From the NCBI RefSeq assembly GCF_932526225.1, contig NC_064041.1:6471042-6531041 (forward strand): DNA of 60,000 nt, given 5' to 3'. Below are positions 1-12,000 of the stretch, piece after piece. A program made the translations under genes and the position numbers. The notes under the pieces are model-generated. The model had not been told where the DNA came from, made no database searches, and was given only the letters and a program-made list of their open reading frames with translations. The DNA is from Nematostella vectensis. Taxonomy: Eukaryota; Cnidaria; Anthozoa; Actiniaria; Edwardsiidae. Positions within the stretch are counted from its first letter, which is position 1. Every line of letters starts with the position of its first letter.

Positions 1-96
1 TTGTCGACAACACAGAGTTGCAGTACTGTGACACAGCCGCTGTCATGTCCGTCAGCGGGTCCGTGGGCTCACTCCATGTGTCTATACAGCCAATAG
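1..96 (+). CDS. VPS13B: VPS13B exon 1 of window (5' end cut by window)
   Basis: The frame opens at base 3 (VDNTELQYCDTAAV...) and runs to a donor GTATAG after base 96, leaving one base that completes a codon with exon 2. The true 5' border is outside the window or unclear. The peptide ends GSLHVSIQP, a pattern typical of the repeating beta segments of VPS13 proteins. Confidence 0.75.
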   Translation: MSTTQSCSTVTQPLSCPSAGPWAHSMCLYSQ

Positions 97-3000
97 GTAT
101 AGTTATTGGGATGTACGATAATGGGCGAGGAAAATTGTCAGGAAGAATTATCAAGAAAAAAACCCCGCAGTTTTTACGATCATATGCAGCACTTGACATT
201 TCGCATGAAATCAAGGCTTACTTCCCCCGGTGTACCGATGCTTTTTTATCTTATTTGCTGGAAGATCCAGACTGCCTTGCAGCACTAGAAGGAATACCCT
301 TACTTTAGAAACATGTTTTTTTGTTCCAGAAAATATCCATTCCCCCATAGAGGGGATTGGAAATTCTTGGGGGGGGGATTTCCAGAGGGGAGTGGAGGGG
401 GGGGGGGGGGGGGGGGGGTTAAATGCCCTTTTTCCTTAACAGTTACTGTATTTATTATTTAACAAGGGGGGTGGAAATTCAAGAGGGGTGGGGGAGGGGG
501 GTCATACCTCCGACCCCCTCCATGGGGGGGGGGAGGGTATGGATATTTTCAAAACTACACATTATATTCGACGATGGTTAAGGCAACACAGAGAAAACTG
601 CATTTCTTCTTTATGCTCAATCCGAAACCCGTAGCATTTAAATCACCGAAACATGATACTCAGAAACAGATGAAAAACACCAAGGACCTTATTTTTGCTA
701 ACCGAACGCAGGAAGCGAGCGAACGTAGCACAGACAGTTTTTAAACTTTCTGTTAAACTAATTAATATTAATGTCAATACGTTTTTTTTCTTGACACACC
801 GCTATTTAACTCCTCTACATTTTCAATATTTTCAATATCTTCAATATACCCTGTTCAACTTATGAAGTCTATTTTATTAGTGGATCCTTTCTATGGAACC
901 TGAGAACGAGAACACTATAGTATGCTATTTTTATGTTCATAGCAAAGTCTAGAGAATCACGCACCCCCCTTCTCCAAGGACCCATAGACACTTCCCTGGT
1001 ATACACAGGTAACATGTTCAGGGGGGGTGAGGGTTACCAAGTGGATCCGGTGGAGGCTATAGGTCCTGTGATGAGCCTGACCATGCAGGTGCTTCAGACA
1101 CCGAATGATGGAGATAGTACACCTGGTAAGTAAAGCTTACAAATCATAGCCCAAGGCATTCTTACCGGGTTTCCTGTGTCTTGAAATGTTTTCCTGTGAC
1201 GTCACAGCTCGGGACTAGGCTACCGGTCACGCGACGCGTAAGAAGCCTGCGAGCCATTATGGGTAAAATCACGGCAGTCACTAACTGTCTCGTCTCGTTT
1301 CTCAGTGCGTTTGGACATTAAGTATAGACACTTATATTTCAGTGTTTTTTTTTCTATGTTCAAAACTCAAAACTGTGTTATTTATTCGTCAAATTTGCAA
1401 ATTTGGAACATTTGTTTTAATGCTATCCGGACGTTTTAAAAGAAATGAATTCAATAAAGTTTTATATTCAACATTATTTCATATGGTAGAAATCATTTGT
1501 GTTTTCCTGTGTTTTAAGCTTCCTACACCAGTAATGTGATGTTACTCCACATCAAGGGCGTGGCCATATGCCTCGACCCCATGCTGTATGCCTGGCTGGG
1601 GCACAGCCCCCCTTCAACCCCCTCGTCCTCTTGCTCAAATGCCCGTGATAGAGACACCCGAGCACAAAGGCATCAGACGTTAAGAAGGACTTCGTCGATA
1701 GGTACACCAAGAAAGAAAACCTTTGCCAGAGGTGAGAGCATGTAGGCTCAGCTAAACCAGTCAGGTGAAAATCTAGTAGTTTTGGGGGCTTGAGTGTCGA
1801 ACATACCCCTATTTCAAAATACATTGTCAGCCCAAATGGCAATTGTCAAATGGCTGTGCTACCATCCAAAATTACCAAGGAACTCCTTATATTTCGTTAA
1901 AAGCAGGAAAATGTGAATAACTCGCTCGATTAGTTTACTTACTCTTTAGGGGTTATTATACCTACAAGCAGAGATTCGCCTTACAACTACCATTTGCCAT
2001 TTGCACCGACGTTTATTGAAAAAGGTGTATACAGCCATTTCAAATAAGGTTGCACTCGAGAGTCCATAAGAAATATTTAAATGGCCTGAAAGCCGTGTGA
2101 ATGTTAACAAACACATGACCAAAATGCTGCAACTTTTCAAAGATGGATTTGCTTTTATTTACGCTTGTTTGATCATTTATTTGATACCCATAGAGCACTG
2201 CGGGCTACGACACATGGATTCTTCGAATAAAGCCTTATTTGACATCGGTGTATAAAAATGTATTATAATAAAATGCATAAGACAACTGCAAATTGGCAAT
2301 CTAATGCTACTGTTTCTATCCCCCCTATCAGTGGTTCGTTTAGGAGACAATACGTATAAGGGCATTAAAGCTAAACTAATTTAAAAAAAACTCGTTTTGC
2401 AGGTCACAGTTCGGTTGCTTCACCTATCAGAGATAAAAAGACTCGCCGAGAGAGGTCTGGCACTAGACCGAGTCCCGGTGAAAGGACTGGGGAGAGTAGT
2501 GTGAAGACTGGAGAGAGTCGGACATTTGAAGCCTGGCTTTACGACAAGCTGTCAATCATCACGTCATTTTCACTACAGGTAGTTTGTTGTCAAAGCATAG
2601 TGATTCTCCCTACCATTGTTACATGTCTTCACTGATTTGGATGAGAGAAAATGGTGTATGTCAGTTTGTTTTATCACTATAATTATGAATGTCATTGTAT
2701 TTTTTTATCTTAGGTTGACATTCGGAGTGTTATTGCTTTCGCTCCTGAGGCCAGCCTGCCGTACCGTAAGTTAACTTTTTATTGTTTTGCCAATATTAAT
2801 CTGGAATGTACCTTTGGTACCATAGCCTTCAGACTTCTCTCCTCCAGTGACGCTCAGCCAAAATGCCGTGGTATCTGGAGTGACGCTATTTCTCCAAAAT
2901 GCGATTCCGAGGGTGTTTGAAAATAGCGTGATGTGACTGTGTTACAAATGAGGATTAGCGTGAGATTCCATGACTCGCGTTGCCCCTCGATGTCTCTAGT

Positions 3001-6000
3001 TGTTAACAAACATTATGACGATTTCTATTTGATGTGTATTTTAATGTCTTTCTTGCAGTGTCTGGAACTCAAACGATCACACACAACCTCTATAACCTGG
3101 CCCACAATGGCAAAAACAACCTTCTTCCCACCACGCTAGTCACGTGTCTACCCTGTGTGCAACTCAACAGCGCAGGGCACACCCACATCCCGGTGCGCCA
3201 AAAACTACCCCTACACCTCCCCAGAGAGCCAGGGAAAGACGGTAGCTCCACCCTTCCTTGGACGCTCAAAGCGGACAACTTAGCAGTGTACTCTGTCCAT
3301 CGCTCCTCCTCTGGGTTACCTGTGGTGCATAGCGTCTTAGCGCCTGTGGGTTCTACGGCGGTACTAGCGTCAGCAAAGTCTTCATCCGGGACTTATAGCC
3401 TGGGACACCCCCACCCTCCCCTTGCTGGGCTACATGGTGCGAGGACGTCGAGGCCTGAGGACCACAGGTTTCCCACCCTTGGTTTTTGCGTGCACACGGA
3501 CTTCACCCCTGTTGTAGTGGAATGTTCAAGGAAACAGGTTCGTAGGTCCAGGAAACAGGCTCGTTATTCTAGGAAACAGGCTCGTATTTCTAGGAAACAG
3601 ATTCGTAGTTCATCGTAGTTCAAGTAAACAGGTTCGTGGGTCTTGGAAACAAGTTTGTAGTTCAAGGAAACAGGTTCGTTGTTCTAGGAAACAGGTTCGT
3701 TGTTCTAGGAAAAAGTTGCATTCCCTTGCGCTCGTTCTAATCTCCCATAGATCATGTAGACAAAAGAAATGTTTGCTGGGGCTGGTTTGATATGGAACAT
3801 TTCTATACAGATCGTGTAGATACGTTTTTATGTGTACCCTTTATCCTACAGATTGTGTAAACGCGCCATTGTGTGTTACCCCTTCATCCTACAGATCGTG
3901 TAGACGCGCCTTTATGTGTACCCTTCATCCGGAAGATTGTGTAGACATGTACCCTCACCGTCTAGTTGTGTCTCTGTCATTTTGCAGATCGTGTAGACGC
4001 GCCTTTATGTGTACCCTTTATCCTGAAGATTGTGTAGACATGTACCCTCACCGTCTAGTTGTGTCTCTGTCATTTTGCAGATCGTGTAGACGCGCCTTTA
4101 TGTGTACCCTTTATCCTGAAGATTGTGTAGACATGTACCCTCACCGTCTAGTTGTGTCTCTGTCATTTTGCAGATCGTGTAGACGCGCCTTTATGTGTAC
4201 CCTTTATCCTGAAGATTGTGTAGACATGTACCCTCACCGTCTAGTTGTGTCTCTGTCATTTTGCAGATCGTGTAGACGCGCCTTTATGTGTACCCTTTAT
4301 CCTGAAGATTGTGTAGACATGTACCCTCACCGTCTAGTTGTGTCTCTGTCATTTTGCAGATCGTGTAGACGCGCCTTTATGTGTACCCCTTCATCCTGAA
4401 GATTGTGTAGACATGTACCCTTAATCGTGTGGTTGTGTCCCTTTCATTTTACAGATCTTGTAGACGCGCCTTTATGTGTACCCTTTATCCTGAAGATTGT
4501 GTAGACATGTACCCTCACCGTCTAGTTGTGTCTCTGTCATTTTGCAGGTCGTGTAGACGCGCCTTTATGTGTACCCTTTATCCTGAAGATTGTGTAGACA
4601 TGTACCCTCACCGTCTAGTTGTGTCTCTGTCATTTTGCAGATCGTGTAGACGCGCCTTTATGTGTACCCTTTATCCTGAAGATTGTGTAGACATGTACCC
4701 TCACCGTCTAGTTGTGTCTCTGTCATTTTGCAGATCGTGTAGACGCGCCTTTATGTGTACCCCTTCATCCTGAAGATTGTGTAGACATGTACCCTCATCG
4801 TGTAGTTGTGTCTCTGTCATTTTACAGATCGTGTAGACGCGCCTTTATGTGTACCCTTCATCCTGAAGAATGTGTAGACATGTACCCTATTTAATTCAAC
4901 AGATCGTACTTCTTTCGAATCTTCTTGAACCCCTGCTTTACACCATAGTCTCCCAGTTGCCCGTCGGTGACGTCACTTCCGCTCCCAGCATGCCCTCCGC
5001 ACCTGCCAAGGTCTTGACACGGACTTTGTCCCAGGCTTCCTCGTCTGCACTGGATCAGGCAGACCAGGAGAGTCTTCATTCTGGCAGCGAGTCTTCAGCT
5101 TCCTATACCCAGGTTCCTGCGGTAAGAGCAATGTCAGGAACATGTTTGAGGGCGAAAAGGTTGGCTATTTAAAAATACCTGTAAGGCAAGCATCGAGTGG
5201 TCAGTGTTTTCCCGTAAAAGCTTTATGTAAATTTTGATTAAAAAAAGCCGTTCTAGAGGTTTCTTAATGCAACTCAAAATAAAGGTCATTATACGTTATC
5301 TATAGCGGGAAAATACCCGGTTGCGTTTGTAGTATAGTAAACACAAAATAAGCCGAAAAATTTGTAAGTAAAACCGCATTTCGCCCCATATGCTGACGGG
5401 CTAACAAACTGGGCCACCTTGTGTGATCTCTCACCTTTGCTGGAACGGCCTCGACTCCTGTTTGAGACATGGCCTTTTTTTTCTGTTGGCCCTTGATTTG
5501 ACTTTTTGAACGTATGTTGGCTAACTAGAAGCGTGTGTTTCTCATTTTCACGAAAGGGCTTTTTTAAAACGAATTAGGATTCCTATTTTAGGGCGCTTAG
5601 ATCGTGGTTGATATCGCGCTAAATGAATACTTAATTTTTACGTGTGCGCAGTAGCTTTCACTTTAACGGTATCATTTATGTCCTACTTGATTCGTTTCAG
5701 CAAGCTCGCGACGTCAAGGTGTCGCTATGGTTACAATGGACACTGCCTCGATGCGTGGCTCATCTGTACGGGATGTCTGCGCACTCGCCAACGTGTGTAA
5801 CCGCTGACCTCGAGGACCTTACCGCGTTCATCGATTACCAAGAGACTCAGTTGCAAATGCAATACAAAGTGGGAGCATTTAACGTCACGCACTCTCAACA
5901 GAGGTGAGTCCTTAGACAGCTTTCAGCGTCACACTCTCTCAACAAAGGTTTGACTTTAGACAGTTTTCAGCGACACGCAATCACAACAAGAGGTGAGTTC

Positions 6001-9000
6001 TTAGACAGGTTTCAGTGTAACGCATTTATCGCAGAGGTGAAGCTTTAGACAACCTTCAGAGTCACGCACTCTCAATAAAGGTGAGGCTTTAGACAGCTTT
6101 GAACGTGACGCACTCACAACAGAAGTAAAGCTTTAGACAGCTTCCAGCCTCACGCACTTTTGAAGAGTTAGGACTTTAGATGGCATTTAGCGTCACCCAC
6201 TCAAAACAGAAGTAAGACTTTAGACAGCTTCAGCTTCACCCACTCACAACAGAGGTAGAACTTTAGACAGCATTTATCGTCACCCACTTACAACAGAGGT
6301 AGGACTTTAAACAGCATTCTGCGTCACCCACTCACAACATAGGTAGGACTTTAGACAGCTTTCAGCTTCACGCACTCACAACTGAGGTGGGACTTTAGAC
6401 AGCTTTCAGTTTCACGCACCCACAACTTAGGTGGGACTTTAGACAGCTTTCAGCTTCACGCACTCACAACTGAGGTAGGACTTTAGACAGCTTTCAGCGT
6501 CACCCACTTACAACTGAGGTAGGACTTTAGACAGCTTTCAGCTTCACGCACTCACAACTGAGGTAGGACTTTAGACAGCTTTCAGCGTCACCCACTCACA
6601 ACTGAGGTAGGACTTTAGACAGCTTTCAGCGTCACCCACTCACAACTGAGGTAGGACATTAGACAGCTTTCAGCTTCACGCACTCACAACTGAGGTAGGA
6701 CATTAGACAGCTTTCAGCTTCACGCACTCACAACTAAGGTAGGAATTTAGACAGCTTTCAGCTTCACCCACTCACAACAGAGGTAGGACTTTAGATAGCA
6801 TTCAGCGTCACCCACTTACAACTTAGGTGGGACTTTAGACAGCTTTAAGCTTCACCCACTCACAACTGAGGTAGGACTTCAGACAGCTTTCAGTTTCACG
6901 CACCCACAACTTAGGTGGGACTTTAGACAGCTTTCAGCTTCACGCACTCACAACTGAGGTAGGACTTTAGACAGCTTTAAGCGTCACCCACTTACAACTG
7001 AGGTAGGACTTCAGACAGCTTTCAGCTTCACGCACTCACAACTTAGGTGAGACTTTAGACAGCTTTCAGCTTCACCCACTAACAACTGAGGTGGGACTTA
7101 AGACAGCTTTCAACGTCACGTGCTCTCCAACATAAATAAGGCTTCAGAGGTAGAACTTGGGGGTTTGTGCAGCGTGAGGTATTTGTGATGTAAAAAAGAA
7201 AATTTAGGAATGCGCTGTAAATTTTATTTTAAAACCTGTGTTTTGTCATATGCTGCCTTTTTCAGGCTGCTGCACAAATGTTTGTGGGCCCAACTGTGGT
7301 GTTTTGCATTATCTATTTAACTCCCGAAATCCTCTCAATATGGAAAACTTGTTTTTCAGAGATGGTTCCTGGAGCCCTGGGCCTTTTAGTGGCATCATTT
7401 TTTCCTGCAAAGACATTCTTTCTCGTAAATCTCCATTCAACGCGTCCTCGCGCATTTCGACCAGCGGTTTGAACCCTGAAAACTCGCCCCATGGCCCTCA
7501 CGGCTTTCTGACAGTCAATTACAAGCGATCAAGTCTTCATTTGAAGCGACAGCGCTCCGTGAACGAGGGGTCTGGTACTGAGCGCGTGACAGAGAGCTGT
7601 TGTAAGCAGCAGCATGAAGTACGGGTCAGCGTACAGCCGTTTGATGTGGTTTTATATATCCCGGCAATCATTGCAGCCGTCGATATCTTTGATTTGAGTG
7701 TTTGGGACAAGTTTGGTTTTCTCAGTCGACAGGATTCAGGAGTGGCCGCCAAAAACTACGAGGTTAGATCCCTTTCATTTGTTATCTTCAAACATCAGTC
7801 TCGTTTTAGTGCCTACTCTCGAATTACCCCTCTCCCTCCCCCCAGAGCCTAAATCTAATATACGACTGACCATTTGATATTACACGGCTGTTATTTCAGC
7901 GGCCGTTTTTTTGTGATTCTATGGAATCATTTGATACCGTGTGTTATTTTAAATTCAAGTTTTTAATACATACACGTAATAGATGTTGGTTACTAATAAA
8001 CTTATAAGATAATTTTCTAGTAACATGAGAAACCGACCTAAGCCACTCTTACCGTTAGCTTATGTTACTCTCCTAAGCCACTCTTACCGTTAGTTTATGT
8101 TGATATTGTCTAATCTCGTAGAGACTAATCCGAAATCTCTTTTCATCCTTATTTCAGCATTTGAAAAGCCAGAGTAATAGAGACCCAGATGATGGGACCA
8201 CCTACTCCGCCAACCTTCTGCCCCTCCTCTTCATCAACATGCGGGACCTGCGAATCTTCCTGCCCACGTCACCGGGACCTCCTGCTACCGACCACACCCA
8301 TCAACCCCCTGCACCCTCTCATATGGATGACCACACCCATCCAACCTCTGTACCCTCTCATATGGATGGCTACACCCAGACACCGGATGTACCCTCTCAT
8401 ATGGATGGCTACACCCAGACACCGGATATACCCTCTCATATGGATGACCACACCCAGACACCGGATATACCCTCTCATATGGATGACCACACCCAGACAC
8501 CGGATATACCCTCTCATATGGATGACCACACCCAAACATCGGATGTACCTACCTACAGGGACGACTTGGTAGTCGTCCACCTCTCGTCCATCAACTCCTC
8601 TCCACACCCTGACAACCCCAACAGTCGCCTGGTTTTGCACAGAGATCTACACGAGCGCTTCTGCCGGTTTGGCCGTAGTAGCCGCCATGCTCTTGGGTAT
8701 GACCTGCATGAGGTGAGAGCCAGATTTCTGTGCACACCTATTCCGAGAAGCGTTGTCAGTGCGAACGGCAAATGTCTATTGGCATTGGTAGTTCTAGGGC
8801 AGACGGATGTGCGAACGGCAAATGTCTATTGGCATTGGTAGTTCTAAGGCAGACGGATGTGCGAACGGCATATGTCTATTGGCATTGGTAGTTCTAGGGC
8901 AGACGGATGTGCGAACGGCATATGTCTATTGGCATTGGTAGTTCTAGGGCAGACGGATGTGCGAACGGCATATGTCTATTTGCATTGGTAGTTCTAAAGC

Positions 9001-12000
9001 AGACGGATGTGCGAACGGCAAATGTCTATTGGCATTGGTAGTTCTAAGGCAGACGGATGTGCGAACGGCATATGTCTATTGGCATTGGTAGTTCTAAGGC
9101 AGACGGATGTGCGAACGGCATATGTCTATTTGCATTGGTAGTTCTAAGGCAGACGGATGTGCGAACGGCAAATGTCTATTGGCATTGGTAGTTCTAAGGC
9201 AGACGGATGTGCGAACGGCGTATTTCTATTGGCATTGGTAGTTCCAAGGCAGACGGATGTGCGAACGGCATATGTCTATTGGCATTGGTAGTTCTAGGGC
9301 AGACGGATGTGCGAACGGCAAATGTCTATTGGCATTGGTAGTTCTAAGGCAGACGGATGTGCGAACGGCATATGTCTATTGGCATTGGTAGTTCTAGGGC
9401 AGACGGATGTGCGAACGGCAAATGTCTATTGGCATTGGTAGTTCTAAGGCAGACGGATGTGCGAACGGCATATGTCTATTGGCATTGGTAGTTCTAAGGC
9501 AGACGGATGTGCGAACGGCATATGTCTATTGGCATTGGTAGTTCTAAGGCAGACGGATGTGCGAACGGCAAATGTCTGTTGGCATTGGCAGTTCTAAGGC
9601 AGACTAATGTGCGAACGGCATATGTCTATTGGCATTGGTAGTTCTAAGGCAGACGGATGTGCGAACGGCATATGTCTATTTGCATTGGTAGTTCTAGGGC
9701 AGACGGATGTGCGAAAGGCATATGTCTATTGGCATTGGTAGTTCTAAGGCAGACGGATGTGCGAACGGCATATGTCTATTGGCATTGGTAGTTCTAAGGC
9801 AGACGGATGTGCGAACGGCATATGTCTATTGGCATTGGTAGTTCTAGGGCAGACGGATGTGCGAACGGCAAATGTCTATTGGCATTGGTAGTTCTAGGGC
9901 AGACGGATGTGCGAACGGCAAATGTCTATTGGCATTGGTAGTTCTAGGGCAGACGGATGTGCGAACGGCATATGTCTATTGGCATTGGTAGTTCTAAGGC
10001 AGACGGATGTGCGAACGGCATATGTCTATTGGCATTGGTAGTTCTAGGGCAGACGGATGTGCGAACGGCAAATGTCTATTGGCATTGGTAGTTCTAGGGC
10101 AGACGGATGTGCGAAAGGCATATGTCTATTGGCATTGGTAGTTCTAAGGCAGACGGATGTGCGAACGGCATATGTCTATTGGCATTGGTAGTTCTAAGGC
10201 AGACGGATGTGCGAACGGCAAATGTCTATTGGCATTGATAGTTCTAAGGCAGACGGATGTGCGAACGGCATATGTCTATTGGCATTGGTAGTTCTAAGGC
10301 AGACGGATGTGCGAACGGCATATGTCTATTGGCATTGGTAGTTCTAAGGCAGACGGATGTGCGAACGGCATATGTCTATTGGCATTGGTAGTTCTAAGGC
10401 AGACGGATGTGCGAACGGCATATGTCTATTGGCATTGGTAGTTCTAAGGCAGACGGATGTGCGAACGGCATATGTCTATTGGCATTGGTAGTTCTAAGGC
10501 AGACGGATGTGCGAACGGCATATGTCTATTGGCATTGGTAGTTCTAGGGCAGACGGATGTGCGAACGGCAAATGTCTATTGGCATTGATAGTTCTAAGGC
10601 AGACGGATGTGCGAACGGCATATGTCTATTGGCATTGGTAGTTCTAAGGCAGACGGATGTGCGAACGGCATATGTCTATTGGCATTGGTAGTTCTAAGGC
10701 AGACGGATGTGCGAACGGCATATGTCTATTGGCATTGGTAGTTCTAAGGCAGACGGATGTGCGAACGGCATATGTCTATTGGCATTGGTAGTTCTAAGGC
10801 AGACGGATGTGCGAACGGCAAATGTCTATTTGCATTGGTAGTTCTAAGGCAGACGGGTGTTTTTAAATAAGCCAACTCCCCCTCTGAGGTTTCCGATGCT
10901 TGATAGTTTAGATAATCATCTGAAACCAAATCCAATTTTGGACAAAAAATTTGCGATCCTAAACCATATGTCTATGTTCAATGTTATCGACTCTGGATAC
11001 TGCCATACATTAACATCAAATGATACGATGCGAGAACTCTCGAAAAAAGTAAAAAAAAGTGAAATTATAATTTAGGTACCGGTGTAATACAAGAGCCACC
11101 CTTCATATTCAAACGAGTTTGTGGTTATCGTTTGCTATACTAATAAGTATATTCAGTACTCGCACTTACATCAGGTTTGATTGTTTTTATTCCAGGTTCA
11201 GTACCAAGTGGAGGTGACGGGTCTAGGGGTGTGGTCGGGACGGTGGGAAGAGTTGTGTGGCAAGCTGTGTGCGGAAGGAGAGAGAAAAGGAACCGGTGGA
11301 AGTCTGATGGAGCAGAACCCGGCATTGGAGTGGAACACGCAGTTGTGGTAAATCATTTTGAATCCTTATTTTGAAAGGCGTAAAGCTATGTTGTCCATTT
11401 AAAATTATCCGCTCCGCCTGTTGAAAGAACGTTTCCCGATTTCATTGCCCAAATTATATGGCCTGTTAACAGTTTGCTGCCTGAGAAAAATAGAGACAGG
11501 GGTCGACCTAAACGCGCATTAGGGGTAAAGTAAGGTATTGTAAGGTTAGGGTGGGTTGGCTTGGTAGCGTAAGGTTACGGTGTGTTAGCTTGGTAGTGTA
11601 ATGCTAGGGTAGGCTAGCTTGGTAGTGTAAAGTTAGGGTAAGTTAGCTTGGCATTATAAGGTTAGGGTAGGTTAACTTGCTAGTGTGAGGTTAGGGTAGC
11701 TTAGCTTGTAAGTGAATGTATAGGATAGGTTAGCTTGGTAGTTTAAGGTTAGGGTAGGTTAGCTTGGTAGTGTAATGTTAGGTTGACTAACTTTGGTAGT
11801 GAAAGGTTAGAGTAGCCTTACGAAGGCTAGGTAAGCGCTTTTTAAAGTGATCTGCGCATTTACCTTGCTCCTGCTAAGCTCCTTCTTTGTGCTTTCAGGC
11901 GCTCTACCCAAGAGATCTACATCTCGCCCCTTGTGTCAGCATTCGACCTGAGATTTATTCTCGCGCCCGCGGTATCGATGGACATAACCGTCGCCACGGA

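Noticed and set aside
1536-1842. Possible VPS13B exon between exons 2 and 3
   Set aside because: Exon 2 joins exon 3 in phase without it and no matching splice sites or family pattern were found.
3830-4894. Long open frames with 31-residue repeats (CRRAFMCTLYPEDC units)
   Set aside because: By-product of a 93-bp array; lies in VPS13B intron 5 and has no start context or family.
8752-10860. CRISPR-like regular repeats
   Set aside because: Head-to-tail 50-bp units with no spacers, in an animal intron.
11541-11830. Internal telomere repeat (TTAGGG-like cores)
   Set aside because: The period is 29 bp and the TTAGGG cores are not contiguous.
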